This document shows, one piece after another, positions 40,048 through 48,529 of a stretch of 64,000 nucleotides of DNA. Within the stretch, counting starts at the first letter, position 1. Each line of letters begins with the position of its first letter. The DNA is from Micromonospora eburnea (GTDB taxonomy: Bacteria > Actinomycetota > Actinomycetes > Mycobacteriales > Micromonosporaceae), in the NCBI RefSeq assembly GCF_900090225.1, contig NZ_FMHY01000002.1, forward strand, positions 6,572,001 through 6,636,000. Direction: 5' to 3'. A program made the position numbers and the translations under genes. The notes beneath the pieces are model-generated. The model had not been told where the DNA came from and made no database searches. It saw only the letters and a program-made list of their open reading frames with translations.

Positions 40048-41139
40048 CTAGATGGTGCAGTTGATCAGGACGGGCTCGGGGTGGAGGGTGACTCCGAAGC
40101 GGTCGTGGACGCCGTCGCGGATCTGTCGCGCCAGTGCCACCAGCGCCGCCGTGTGGGCGGTGCCACTGCGGTTGGTGAGGGCCAGAGTGTGCTTGGTGGA
40201 GATGGCCACACCCTCCGGGCCCAGGTGGCCCTTGCCGAAACCGGCCTTGTCGATCAGCCAGGCGGCGCTGACCTTGACCACGTCCCCGGCACCCGGCCAG
40301 GACGGCGGCTCGCCGAGGTCGGCGGCGCGCTCCCGGAGCAGCTCGTACGCCTCACGATCCAGCACCGGGTTGGTGAAGAACGACCCGACCGACCTGGTGT
40401 CCGGGTCGTCCGCGTCGAGCACCATGCCCTTGCCGGCGCGCAGCCGCAGCACGGTGGCCCGGGCGTCGGACAGCGGCACCCGGTCACCCACCTCGACCCC
40501 GAGCGCCCGGGCCAGCTCGGCGTAGCGCACCGGGCCGGACAACGGGGAGCGGGCCAGCCGGAAGTCAACCGAGAGCACCACCCAGCGGTCGCTGTACTTG
40601 AAGACGCTGCCCCGGTACGCGAACCCGCAGTCGGCCGCGGCGATCCGTACGACCTCGCGGTGGGTGCGGTCGTACGCCTGGACGGCGGTGATCGTCTCGG
40701 CCACCTCCTGGCCGTACGCGCCGACGTTCTGGATCGGCGTGGCGCCGGCCGAGCCGGGGACGCCGGAGAGGCACTCCAGCCCCGACCAGCCCCGCTCGAC
40801 CGTGGTGGCGACCAGGTCGTCCCAGGTCTCGCCGGCCTCGACCCGTACGGTGACCGTGTCGTCGTCCTCGGCGACCACCTGGAATCCTCGGGAGCGGAGC
40901 AGGACGACGGTGCCGGGGAACCCCTGGTCGCCGATCACCACGTTGCTGCCGCCGGCCAACACCAGGATCGGCTCGTCCCGCGCTTCCGCTTCCCGGACCT
41001 TTTGTACGATTTCCTCGGCGTTGCCGGCGGTCTCCAGCCGTCCGGCGGGGCCACCGAGACGGAGGGTGGTGTAGCGGGCCAGGGTGGCCGGACCGGCCGG
41101 GGCCGCTCCGGTCGTCGGTTCGGCGTAGACGTCTGACAC
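40048..41139 (-). CDS. murB: UDP-N-acetylenolpyruvoylglucosamine reductase MurB
   Basis: A 363-residue FAD enzyme of peptidoglycan synthesis that reduces UDP-GlcNAc-enolpyruvate to UDP-MurNAc with NADPH. FAD loops are TTLRLGGPAG, LAGGSNVVIGDQGFPG, SGVPGSAGATPIQNVGAYGQ and YRGSVFKYSDRW. The catalytic Ser lies in SVGSFFTNP, and the catalytic Glu in HPEPVLI near the C-terminus. The YRGS-SFF pattern is type I MurB. GTG 41139 is chosen; GTG 41148 would add three residues (VKG). In M. tuberculosis murB (Rv0482) holds the same position relative to mshA. Confidence 0.95.
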   Translation of the reverse strand: MSDVYAEPTTGAAPAGPATLARYTTLRLGGPAGRLETAGNAEEIVQKVREAEARDEPILVLAGGSNVVIGDQGFPGTVVLLRSRGFQVVAEDDDTVTVRVEAGETWDDLVATTVERGWSGLECLSGVPGSAGATPIQNVGAYGQEVAETITAVQAYDRTHREVVRIAAADCGFAYRGSVFKYSDRWVVLSVDFRLARSPLSGPVRYAELARALGVEVGDRVPLSDARATVLRLRAGKGMVLDADDPDTRSVGSFFTNPVLDREAYELLRERAADLGEPPSWPGAGDVVKVSAAWLIDKAGFGKGHLGPEGVAISTKHTLALTNRSGTAHTAALVALARQIRDGVHDRFGVTLHPEPVLINCTI

Positions 41140-41209
41140 GCCTTTCACCCTAGGCTGAGGGTTAGCCGAGGCACCCACTGGTGGCCCGGTCACCCCCGGG
41201 AGGATTGCG

Positions 41210-41965
41210 ATGGGCAGACTGCACGGCACGAAGGACTTCTGGATCGGTGCGCTGCGGACAGAGGGCCCCGCCTTCGCCGCCGCGGTCGCCGAGGCGCCAC
41301 CGGAAACCCCGGTGCTCTCCTGTCCCGGCTGGACGGTCACCGATCTCGCCCACCACCTGGCCCGGGTCTGCGTCTGGGCCCGCACGGTGGTGACCGCCGG
41401 GAGCACCACCAGGCCGGAGCGGCACGACCCCGAGCCGCCGGCCGGGCTGACCCCGGCCCAGTGGTACCGGCAGGAGTACGACCAGCTCATGGCGCTGTTC
41501 GAGGGGCTGGACCCGGAGGCGCCGGCGTGGAACTTCGCACCGCAGCCGAAGAAGGCGGGCTTCTGGCCGCGCCGGGTGGCGCACGAGACGGCGGTGCACC
41601 GCTGGGACGCCCAACTCGCCATCGGCGCGGGTGAGCCGGTCGAGGCCAAGCTCGCGGTCGACGGGGTGAGCGAGGTACTGGACACCTGGCTGCCGGCGGG
41701 GCGGCGGATCCAACGCGGCCAGTGGCACGGGGTGGTGCAACTGACCGCGACCGACGCGGCACAGGACTGGTACCTGCGGCTGCGCGGCGAGGGGGTGGCC
41801 CTGCTGGACACCGCGACCATCCTCGACCACGACGACCACCACGCCCGGGCGCAGGTCACCGGCACGGCCAGCGACCTGCTGCTGGCACTGATGGGCCGGA
41901 TCAGCTTCGACACGCTCGGGGTGGCCGGCGACCGCCAACTGCTCGACGGGCTGCGGGTGGGCTGA
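41210..41965 (+). CDS. Mycothiol-dependent maleylpyruvate isomerase family protein (DinB fold)
   Basis: A 251-residue protein with an N-terminal DinB-like four-helix bundle (VLSCPGWTVTDLAHHLARVC, PRRVAHETAVHRWDAQLA); the His residues of HH and HETAVH form the metal site. A C-terminal SCP2-like domain follows. Family members use mycothiol as cofactor, which fits the nearby mshA. The reaction is unknown: isomerisation, thiol transfer or detoxification. ATG 41210 has GGGAGG 6-11 nt upstream. It is divergent from murB. Confidence 0.88.
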   Translation: MGRLHGTKDFWIGALRTEGPAFAAAVAEAPPETPVLSCPGWTVTDLAHHLARVCVWARTVVTAGSTTRPERHDPEPPAGLTPAQWYRQEYDQLMALFEGLDPEAPAWNFAPQPKKAGFWPRRVAHETAVHRWDAQLAIGAGEPVEAKLAVDGVSEVLDTWLPAGRRIQRGQWHGVVQLTATDAAQDWYLRLRGEGVALLDTATILDHDDHHARAQVTGTASDLLLALMGRISFDTLGVAGDRQLLDGLRVG

Positions 41966-42081
41966 CCGCCCGGCGGCCCCGAGGCGCCGACCGGGTCGCG
42001 CCCGGGGGCCGGCGGGAAGCGCCCGCCGACAGCGGGAGATGATCCCCAGGAGCGGGCCCGTGACGAGGTGGTGGTGACCGG

Positions 42082-43089
42082 ATGACGACGGCGCAGCGAC
42101 CGACCCTGGAGGCGGTGGCCCGGCGGGCAGGCGTGTCCCGGGCGACGGTCTCCCGGGTGGTCAACGGCTCCACCACCGTAGCCGAGTCGATCCAGCAGGC
42201 GGTCCGGCAGGCGGTCGAGGAGCTGGGGTACGTCCCGAACCTCGCCGCCCGCAGCCTGGTCACCCAGCGCACCGACTCAATCGCGCTGGTGCTGCCCGAG
42301 GCGGCCACCCGGGTCTTCTCCGACGACCAGGTGTTCCCGGGGATCATCCGCGGGGCGGCCCAGGAGTTGGAGGCCGCGGACAAGCAGCTCGTGCTGATGC
42401 TGGCCGGTTCGCCGGGCGGGCACGAACGGGTCGAGCGGTACACCACCGGCCGACACGTGGACGGGGTGTTGTTCGCCTCGCTGCACGGCGAGGACCCGCT
42501 GCCCGGCAGGCTGGCCCGGCTCGGCATCCCGGTGGTGTGCAGCGGCCGGCCGCTGGACGGCGTCGAGGTGCCCTACGTCGACGTCGACCATGTCGGCGGG
42601 GTCACCCGGGCGGTACGCCACCTGATCGAGGGCGGCCGGCGGCGGATCGCCACCATCGCCGGTCCGCAGGACATGGTCGCCGGCATCGAGCGGCTCATCG
42701 GCTACCGGGACACGGTCGCCGCGGCCGGCCTGCCGGAGCTGGTGGCGTACGGGGACTTCACCCGGGAGTCCGGCGCGGCGGCGATGCGGCAACTGCTCGC
42801 CGCGTACCCGGATCTGGACGCGGTGTTCGCCGCGTCCGACCTGATGGCGCACGCCGCCCTGCGTACGCTGCGCGAGGCGGGGCGGCGGGTGCCGGACGAG
42901 GTCGCCGTGATCGGGTTCGACGACATCGAGACGGCGGCGTACACCGAACCGCCGTTGACCACGATCCGGCAACCGATCGTGGAGCTGGGCCGGGCGATGA
43001 CCCGCCAACTGCTGCGGATCGCGGGGGGCGAGGCGGTCGAGCCGGCCCTGCTCCTGCCCACCGAGCTCATCATCCGCGACTCCGCCTGA
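42082..43089 (+). CDS. LacI-family transcriptional regulator
   Basis: A 335-residue repressor. The N-terminal HTH is TLEAVARRAGVSRATVSRVV, followed by the hinge helix NLAARSLVTQRT and a periplasmic-binding-protein-like sugar domain (DSIALVLPEAATRVFSDDQV, PYVDVDHVGGVTRAVRHLIE, AVIGFDDIETAAYTEPPLTT). The effector is probably a sugar. No sugar transporter or hydrolase gene is next to it, so its target lies elsewhere or is itself. A dispersed GGGCCCC repeat follows its stop. Confidence 0.92.
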   Translation: MTTAQRPTLEAVARRAGVSRATVSRVVNGSTTVAESIQQAVRQAVEELGYVPNLAARSLVTQRTDSIALVLPEAATRVFSDDQVFPGIIRGAAQELEAADKQLVLMLAGSPGGHERVERYTTGRHVDGVLFASLHGEDPLPGRLARLGIPVVCSGRPLDGVEVPYVDVDHVGGVTRAVRHLIEGGRRRIATIAGPQDMVAGIERLIGYRDTVAAAGLPELVAYGDFTRESGAAAMRQLLAAYPDLDAVFAASDLMAHAALRTLREAGRRVPDEVAVIGFDDIETAAYTEPPLTTIRQPIVELGRAMTRQLLRIAGGEAVEPALLLPTELIIRDSA

Positions 43090-43092
43090 GGT

Positions 43093-43153
43093 GTAAGGAA
43101 GGGCCCCTTGTTAACGCCGTACGCGGTACAGGGGCCCCCTGTTAACACGTCGC
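43093..43153. repeat. Two direct copies of the GGGCCCC-TTAAC repeat unit
   Basis: Unit 1, GTAAGGAAGGGCCCCTTG then TTAACGC (43093 onward), and unit 2, GTACAGGGGCCCCCTGTTAA then CAC (43127 onward), are in the same orientation. They resemble one arm of the perfect palindrome at 30985-31038. Each also contains its own short palindrome, GGGGCCCC. It lies between the lacI-like gene and the GNAT gene. Confidence 0.75.
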
Positions 43154-43185
43154 CGGCACACAACCCCAGCGCTAGGGTCGGCCGG

Positions 43186-44091
43186 ATGGCCGAGCACCTG
43201 ATCCGACCCGCCCGCCCCGACGACGCGCCCGGTGTCGTGGCGCTGCGCAGCGTCGTGCACCCCTACCTGGTGCGTGGGGTCGAGTCGACCCGACAGATGA
43301 TCGCCGCTCCACCGCCCGAGGAGGACTGGGCCGCCTGGGTGGCCGAGGCGGACGGGCAGGTGGTCGGCTGGGTGTCGGCGTACCGGAACAGCCAGACCTC
43401 GGAGCCGGACGTCGGCGAGTTGTCCACCCTGCACGTACACCCGGCGCACCGGTTTCGGGGAGTCGGCACCGCGCTCCTCGACGCCGCGCTCGGCCACCTA
43501 CGCGTCATCGGCGCGCGGCGGGTACTCACCTGGTCCCAGTCCGGATCCCTGCCGTTCGCCCGTCGGCACGGCTTCACGCCTAGCCGGGAGTTGCGCTACT
43601 CCGCGCTCGACCTCCGGCCCGTCCCGCCGATGCCCGAGCCCCCGCCGGGCGTACGGCTGCTGCCGGCCGCCGAGGTGGACCCGCGCCGGATCCACCGGGT
43701 GGACGCGGAGGCGTCGCGGGACGAACCGGGCGACGTCCCGACGGACTCGATGGGCTACGACATCTGGCGCCACGAGGTCTGGGAGAACCCGGGGTTGGAC
43801 CGGGAGGCCAGCACGCTGGCCGAGGTGGACGGCACGTTGGCCGCGGTGAGCCTGGTCAAGCGGGACGGCGACCGGATGTGGTCGGCGTTCACCGGCACGC
43901 TGCCCGAGCACCGGGGCCGCGGCCTCGCCGGGCTGGTCAAGCGGGCGGCGCTGCACCGCGCCGCGCGTGGCGGCGTCCGCGTCGCCTACACGTCCAACGA
44001 CGCGGCGAACGCGCCCATGTTGGCGGTGAACACCCGGCTCGGCTACCGGCCGGTGGCCACCCAGTGGTCCTGCCTGCGCGAGCTCACCTGA
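43186..44091 (+). CDS. Tandem GNAT N-acetyltransferase
   Basis: A 301-residue protein with two GNAT domains. The N-terminal one has the acetyl-CoA loop VHPAHRFRGVGTALLDAALG (R/Q-x-x-G-x-G/A pattern). The C-terminal one has LPEHRGRGLAGLVKRAALHR and ends VNTRLGYRPVATQW. Paired GNAT folds occur in mycothiol synthase (MshD) and in drug acetyltransferases; this one lacks enough features to call MshD, and the substrate is unknown. ATG 43186 is the start, 33 bp after a dispersed repeat that separates it from the LacI-family gene. Confidence 0.88.
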   Translation: MAEHLIRPARPDDAPGVVALRSVVHPYLVRGVESTRQMIAAPPPEEDWAAWVAEADGQVVGWVSAYRNSQTSEPDVGELSTLHVHPAHRFRGVGTALLDAALGHLRVIGARRVLTWSQSGSLPFARRHGFTPSRELRYSALDLRPVPPMPEPPPGVRLLPAAEVDPRRIHRVDAEASRDEPGDVPTDSMGYDIWRHEVWENPGLDREASTLAEVDGTLAAVSLVKRDGDRMWSAFTGTLPEHRGRGLAGLVKRAALHRAARGGVRVAYTSNDAANAPMLAVNTRLGYRPVATQWSCLRELT

Positions 44092-44132
44092 GGCCGACCG
44101 TTGCCCGGCCGTCCGGTGGGACGGGGCGGGGT

Positions 44133-44648
44133 TCAGTCCCGCCGGGCGACCCGCTCGGCGACCGCGTACGTCTCCGCGCCGAAGAGCACCAGCCGCGCCT
44201 CGGTGACGTGCGCCGGGGCGGCCGCGTTCAGCACGGTCAGCACCTGACGTACCGCGTCGTCGACCGGCCAGCCGTAGACACCGGCGGAGACCAGCGGAAA
44301 CGCGACAGTCTCCGCGCCCAGCTCGTCGGCGACCCGCAGGCTGTTTGCGTAGCAGTCGCGCAGCAGCGCCGAGCGGTCCTCGCCGGGGGAATGGACCGGC
44401 CCGACGGTGTGGATCACCCAGCGGGCCGGCAGGTCACCGGCGGTGGTGGCGACCGCCTGCCCGGTCGGCAGTCCACGGCCGTACCGGGAGGCGCGCAGCG
44501 CCCGGCACTCCGCGAGGATGGCCGGCCCGCCCCTGCGGTGGATGGCGCCGTCCACTCCCCCGCCGCCGAGCAGCGAGGAGTTGGCGGCGTTGACGATCGC
44601 GTCGACGCGCTGGGCGGTGATGTCCCCCTCGACCAGCATGATCACCAT
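44133..44648 (-). CDS. Macro-domain ADP-ribosyl hydrolase
   Basis: A 171-residue single macro domain of the YmdB/MacroD type. VEGDITAQRVDAIVNAANSS and LLGGGGVDGAIHRRGGPAIL bind ADP-ribose, and FPLVSAGVYGWPVDDAVRQV is the second phosphate loop. It is expected to remove O-acetyl-ADP-ribose or mono-ADP-ribose from protein targets. It begins 1 bp after the stop of the EI24 gene, so the pair is an operon; a functional link is not obvious. ATG 44648 is preferred. Confidence 0.93.
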   Translation of the reverse strand: MVIMLVEGDITAQRVDAIVNAANSSLLGGGGVDGAIHRRGGPAILAECRALRASRYGRGLPTGQAVATTAGDLPARWVIHTVGPVHSPGEDRSALLRDCYANSLRVADELGAETVAFPLVSAGVYGWPVDDAVRQVLTVLNAAAPAHVTEARLVLFGAETYAVAERVARRD

Positions 44649-44649
44649 G

Positions 44650-45498
44650 TCAGCCCTCCTCGATCGACTGTCCGAGCGATCGGCGGGCGAGCAGGGTGGC
44701 GCCGGCCACGGCGGCCGGCATGACGAGCACCGCGCCGAGCGGGATCAGGAAGCAGACGAAGACCGCCACCCCGAAGCCGAGTGCGGTCGGCCGGTCGGCC
44801 CGCAGCAGCGAGCGACGCTCCGGCAGCCCCATGCCGCGCCGGTAGAAGGGCGCGCCGACCAGCTCCAGGGCGAGGAACCAGCCGCCCACCGCCGCCCCGA
44901 TCACCGGCACCACGGTCTGCCCGACCACCGGGATGAAACCGGCCGCGAAAAGGGGTACGCCGATCAGCACGGAGACGGCCACCAGCCGCAGCGAGTCGAC
45001 GAGGCTGCGGCGCAGCGAGGCCCAGAACGGCACCTCCACCGCGCCCGGGGTGCCGCCGAGCCGGTCCTCGACCCGCTCGGAGATCTTCTCGTAGAACGGG
45101 TCGCCGATGATCAGGGTGACCGCGGTGAAGGTGAGCACCCCGAGCAGCCCGCCCAGCCCCAGGAGGGCCAGCCCGGCAACGACCCGGACCAGGCTCCGCC
45201 AGGTCGCCGACCAGTCGTCGGCGAACGGGGTGACCAGCGCCGCCAGGTCGTCCACGAAATACACCAGGGTGGCGAAGGCGGTGACGAAGAGGGCGCCGGA
45301 GATCAACGCCGGCACGACACCGAGCAGCATCAGGCCGGGGCTGCGCACGTAGAGGCCGATGCCGCGCAGCAGCAGCCCGACGCCGGAGAGGAACCGGCCG
45401 ACCGCCCCGGTCACCGGACGCGCGATGTTGGTCACGTCCACACCGGAGAGCGTAGCCACCTCGGCCACATCAACCGGTTGGTGGATCGCCGGGGTCAT
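44650..45498 (-). CDS. EI24/CysZ-like membrane protein
   Basis: A 282-residue membrane protein with four to six helices: GLMLLGVVPALISGALFVTA, LVRVVAGLALLGLGGLLGVL, LVAVSVLIGVPLFAAGFIPV, VVPVIGAAVGGWFLALELVG and LGFGVAVFVCFLIPLGAVLV. LVGAPFYRRGMGLPERR and VIGDPFYEKISERVED are hallmarks of the EI24/CysZ family, whose bacterial members include the sulfate permease CysZ. Sulfate uptake is possible, but no sulfur gene is adjacent. ATG 45498 is the start. It is divergent from the ABC exporter operon. Confidence 0.87.
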   Translation of the reverse strand: MTPAIHQPVDVAEVATLSGVDVTNIARPVTGAVGRFLSGVGLLLRGIGLYVRSPGLMLLGVVPALISGALFVTAFATLVYFVDDLAALVTPFADDWSATWRSLVRVVAGLALLGLGGLLGVLTFTAVTLIIGDPFYEKISERVEDRLGGTPGAVEVPFWASLRRSLVDSLRLVAVSVLIGVPLFAAGFIPVVGQTVVPVIGAAVGGWFLALELVGAPFYRRGMGLPERRSLLRADRPTALGFGVAVFVCFLIPLGAVLVMPAAVAGATLLARRSLGQSIEEG

Positions 45499-45596
45499 CC
45501 CACGCCGGTCCCGATCTTCGCCGGCCGGTCGATGTCCCGCCGGGCCGCCGCCGCGACGCTGGACAGGGTACGAACGCGACGGTGAAGGGCGGCGTG

Positions 45597-46505
45597 ATGC
45601 CGGTCATCGAGGTAACAAACCTGCACAAACGGTACGGCGATCTGGTGGCCGTGGACGACGTGTCGTTCACGGTGGCCGCCGGGGAGATCTTCGGCGTGCT
45701 CGGCCCGAACGGCGCGGGCAAGACCACCACGGTGGAGTGCCTGGCCGGGCTGCGCGTCCCCGACGGGGGCGGGGTGTCGGTCCTCGGGCTCGACCCCCGC
45801 CGGGACGCGACCCGGCTGCGCGAGCGGGTCGGCGTGCAGCTACAGGAGAGCCAACTGCCGGACCGGCTCCGGGTGGCCGAGGCGCTGGAACTCTACGCCT
45901 CGTTCTACCGGGATCCGGCCGACCCAGCGCGGCTGATCGACGAGCTGGGTCTCGGCGACAAGCGGGACACCCCGTACAAGAAGCTCTCCGGCGGTCAGAA
46001 GCAGCGGCTGTCGGTCGCGCTGGCGCTGGTCGGCAACCCGGAGATCGCCATCCTGGACGAGCTCACCACCGGGCTCGACCCGCAGGCCCGCCGGGAGACG
46101 TGGGGGCTCATCGAGCGGGTCCGGGACCGTGGGGTGACGATCGTGCTGGTCACCCATTTCATGGAGGAGGCCGAGCGACTCTGCGACCGGCTCGCGGTGA
46201 TCGACAAGGGTCGGGTCGTGGCCCTGGACACCCCAGCCGGCCTGGTCTCGCGCGTGGCACCCACCCAACGGGTCCGGTTCCGGCCCTCCGCGCCGGTGGA
46301 CGACCGGCTCCTCACCGACCTGCCCGAGGTGGCCTCGGTGGCCCGCACCGGCAGCCAGGTGGTGGTGACCGGCACCGGCGAGCTGCTGCACGCGGTCACC
46401 TCGGTGCTCGCCCGCAACCAGATCGTCGCCGCCGACCTGCGACTCGAGCAGTCCACCCTCGACGACGCCTTCGTCGAGCTGACCGGACACCGATCCGGCA
46501 ACTGA
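45597..46505 (+). CDS. ABC-2 exporter ATPase (DrrA/LnrL-like)
   Basis: A 302-residue ATPase. Walker A is GPNGAGKTTTVE, the Q-loop is VGVQLQESQLPDRLR, the signature is LSGGQKQRLSVALALVG, Walker B is IAILDELTTGLDPQ and the switch is VTHFMEEAERL. A C-terminal DrrA-like regulatory segment ends TLDDAFVELTGHRSG. This is the antibiotic-exporter branch. AAGGGCGG precedes ATG 45597; MKGGV upstream is an alternative start at 45582. It forms an operon with the permease and the two-component system, the layout of the LnrJKLMN linearmycin system of Bacillus. Confidence 0.93.
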   Translation: MPVIEVTNLHKRYGDLVAVDDVSFTVAAGEIFGVLGPNGAGKTTTVECLAGLRVPDGGGVSVLGLDPRRDATRLRERVGVQLQESQLPDRLRVAEALELYASFYRDPADPARLIDELGLGDKRDTPYKKLSGGQKQRLSVALALVGNPEIAILDELTTGLDPQARRETWGLIERVRDRGVTIVLVTHFMEEAERLCDRLAVIDKGRVVALDTPAGLVSRVAPTQRVRFRPSAPVDDRLLTDLPEVASVARTGSQVVVTGTGELLHAVTSVLARNQIVAADLRLEQSTLDDAFVELTGHRSGN

Positions 46506-46518
46506 GAGAGGAAGACAG

Positions 46519-47253
46519 ATGCACGCCTTCGGGCAGATCCTCAAGATCGAGGCGAGGCTGTACCTGCGGGACCTGCCGAGCCTGCTCTCCACCTTGGGGG
46601 TGCCGACCCTGGTCCTGGTGGTGCTCGGGCTGATCCCCGCGCTGCGCGAGCCGGACCCGCTCTTCGACGGACAGTCCTTCGTCGCCTACTTCGCCCCGTC
46701 ACTGCTGGTGATCACGCTGGCGATGGCAGGACTGAACGTGCTGCCCAACGTGCTGGCCACCTACCGGGAGCGCGGCGTGCTGCGGCGGCTCTCCACCACC
46801 CCGGCCAGCCCGGCGGCGCTGCTCGCCGCCCAACTCGTCATCACCCTCTGCGCGATCCTGGCCAGCGCGGTGCTGCTCGTCGTGGTCGCCCGGCTCGCGT
46901 TCGGGGTGCCACTCCCCCGGCATCCGTTCGGCTTCGCGGCGGCCTTCGTCCTCGGTACGGCGGCGCTGCTCGCGCTGGGGCTACTGGTGGCGGCGGTCGC
47001 CCGGACGACCAAGGCAGCGCAGGCCGTGGCCGTGCCGCTGTTCCTGCTGACCATGTTCTTCGGCGGGGTCTACCTGCCCCGGTTCCTACTGCCGGACTTC
47101 CTGATCCGGATCGGGGACTACACGCCACCCGGTGTGGAGGCGCTGCTCGACGCCTGGACCGGCACCGCGCCGCAGCCGCTGCACCTGCTGACGATGATGG
47201 TGGTCGCCGTCGTCGCGGGTACCGTGGCGGCCAGATTGTTCCGTTGGGAGTGA
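46519..47253 (+). CDS. ABC-2 type exporter permease
   Basis: A 244-residue, six-helix permease. LPSLLSTLGVPTLVLVVLGL is followed by YFAPSLLVITLAMAGLNVLP, and the ABC-2 loop TYRERGVLRRLSTTPASP couples to the ATPase. Further helices are VITLCAILASAVLLVVVARL, AAFVLGTAALLALGLLVAAV and LTMFFGGVYLPRFLLPDF. It partners the preceding ATPase (13-bp gap, GAGAGGAAGA ribosome site before ATG 46519). The substrate is probably a lipophilic antibiotic or lipid, by family. Confidence 0.92.
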   Translation: MHAFGQILKIEARLYLRDLPSLLSTLGVPTLVLVVLGLIPALREPDPLFDGQSFVAYFAPSLLVITLAMAGLNVLPNVLATYRERGVLRRLSTTPASPAALLAAQLVITLCAILASAVLLVVVARLAFGVPLPRHPFGFAAAFVLGTAALLALGLLVAAVARTTKAAQAVAVPLFLLTMFFGGVYLPRFLLPDFLIRIGDYTPPGVEALLDAWTGTAPQPLHLLTMMVVAVVAGTVAARLFRWE

Positions 47254-47263
47254 GTCGACGCCG

Positions 47264-48529
47264 ATGAGCAGCATCTCTGAGCAGGCCGACCGACTGGCCG
47301 CCTCGGAGGCCCGCGAGGTGAGCCTCTACCGGGTGCTGCCGTACTTCGGGCTGGCCGTCGGGGCGTTGCTGGCCACGTTCGCGCCGGTACCCCGCGCCCT
47401 TCCCGTCGCGCCCACCCTGGCCGTCACCGCCGCCGCCGGCTGCTGGGTCGCCTGGTTCATCAATCTGCACCCCGGCTGGATACGCCGCCGGTCGTTGATG
47501 GCGGTCTACTACGTCGGGCTGCTCGCGTTCGCCGCCGTGCTGGTGCTCGCCAGCCCGTGGTACGCCTTCTTCGCCTGGGTCGGTTTCCTGCACGCGTTCC
47601 TCGTGCTGCCGGGCGGCTGGCGGATCGCCGGGGTGGCCGCCACCGCCCTGCTGGTCGCCACCGCGCAGGGCGGTGGCCCGCCCTCTTCGCCGGCGCACTG
47701 GCTGCTCTGGTCCGTGCTGGTGCTGTTCAACGCGGGCCTGGCCAGTGGGGTGGGCTGGTTCAGCGAACGGCAGACCACCAACCGCAAACAGCTCATCGAG
47801 GCACTCGCCGAGGCCAACCGCCGGCTGGCCGAGACGGCGCGGGAGAACGAGGGCCTGCACGCCCAACTGCTCACCCAGGCCCGGGAGGCCGGCGTGCTGG
47901 ACGAGCGACAGCGGATGGCCCGGGAGATCCACGACACGCTGGCCCAGGGGTTGACCGGCATAATCACCCAACTGGAGGCGGCCGAGCAGAGCCGGGACCG
48001 GTCGGCCGACTGGCGACGCCACGTGGACAACGCGCTCGCCCTTGCCCGGGGGAGCCTCACCGAGGCCCGGCGCTCGGTGCGGGCGCTCCGCCCGGAGCCG
48101 CTGGAGACGGCCCGGCTGCCCGACGCGCTCGCCGAGCTGACCGAAGGGTGGTCGACGATCAACGGCGTACGGGGTGAGATGAGCACCACGGGCGATCCGC
48201 GCCCGCTGCACCCGGAGATCGAGGTGACCCTGCTGCGCGCGGCCCAGGAGGCGCTGTCCAACGTGGCCCGGCACGCCGGAGCGGCCCGGGTCGGACTGAC
48301 CCTGTCGTACATGGCGGACGTGGTCACCCTCGACGTGCGCGACGACGGGGTGGGTTTCGACGTCGCCGCGCAGGCCGGGATGCCGCGGCGGCCGGACGGC
48401 GGGTACGGGCTGACCGCGATGCGGCAGCGGGTGGCCCGGGTCGGCGGCAACCTGGCCGTCGAGTCCGAACCGGGCGGCGGTACCGCCCTGTCGGCGACCG
48501 TTCCCGCGCTCTACGGCGGTGTCGAATGA
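47264..48529 (+). CDS. NarL-type sensor histidine kinase
   Basis: A 421-residue membrane kinase. Five or six N-terminal helices (YFGLAVGALLATFAPVPRAL, SLMAVYYVGLLAFAAVLVLA, WLLWSVLVLFNAGLASGVGW) have no large external sensor, as in intramembrane-sensing kinases. A coiled coil follows, then HisKA_3 with RMAREIHDTLAQGLTGIITQ (His near residue 220) and a HATPase with EALSNVARHAGAARVGLTLS and GGYGLTAMRQRVARVGG. It overlaps the regulator gene by ATGA. Its place after the exporter genes suggests that it senses the exported drug. Confidence 0.92.
   Translation: MSSISEQADRLAASEAREVSLYRVLPYFGLAVGALLATFAPVPRALPVAPTLAVTAAAGCWVAWFINLHPGWIRRRSLMAVYYVGLLAFAAVLVLASPWYAFFAWVGFLHAFLVLPGGWRIAGVAATALLVATAQGGGPPSSPAHWLLWSVLVLFNAGLASGVGWFSERQTTNRKQLIEALAEANRRLAETARENEGLHAQLLTQAREAGVLDERQRMAREIHDTLAQGLTGIITQLEAAEQSRDRSADWRRHVDNALALARGSLTEARRSVRALRPEPLETARLPDALAELTEGWSTINGVRGEMSTTGDPRPLHPEIEVTLLRAAQEALSNVARHAGAARVGLTLSYMADVVTLDVRDDGVGFDVAAQAGMPRRPDGGYGLTAMRQRVARVGGNLAVESEPGGGTALSATVPALYGGVE

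Noticed and set aside
40048..41913. A 621-codon frame extending murB upstream
   Set aside because: Only residues from GTG 41139 match MurB; the extension is antisense to the maleylpyruvate isomerase-family gene.
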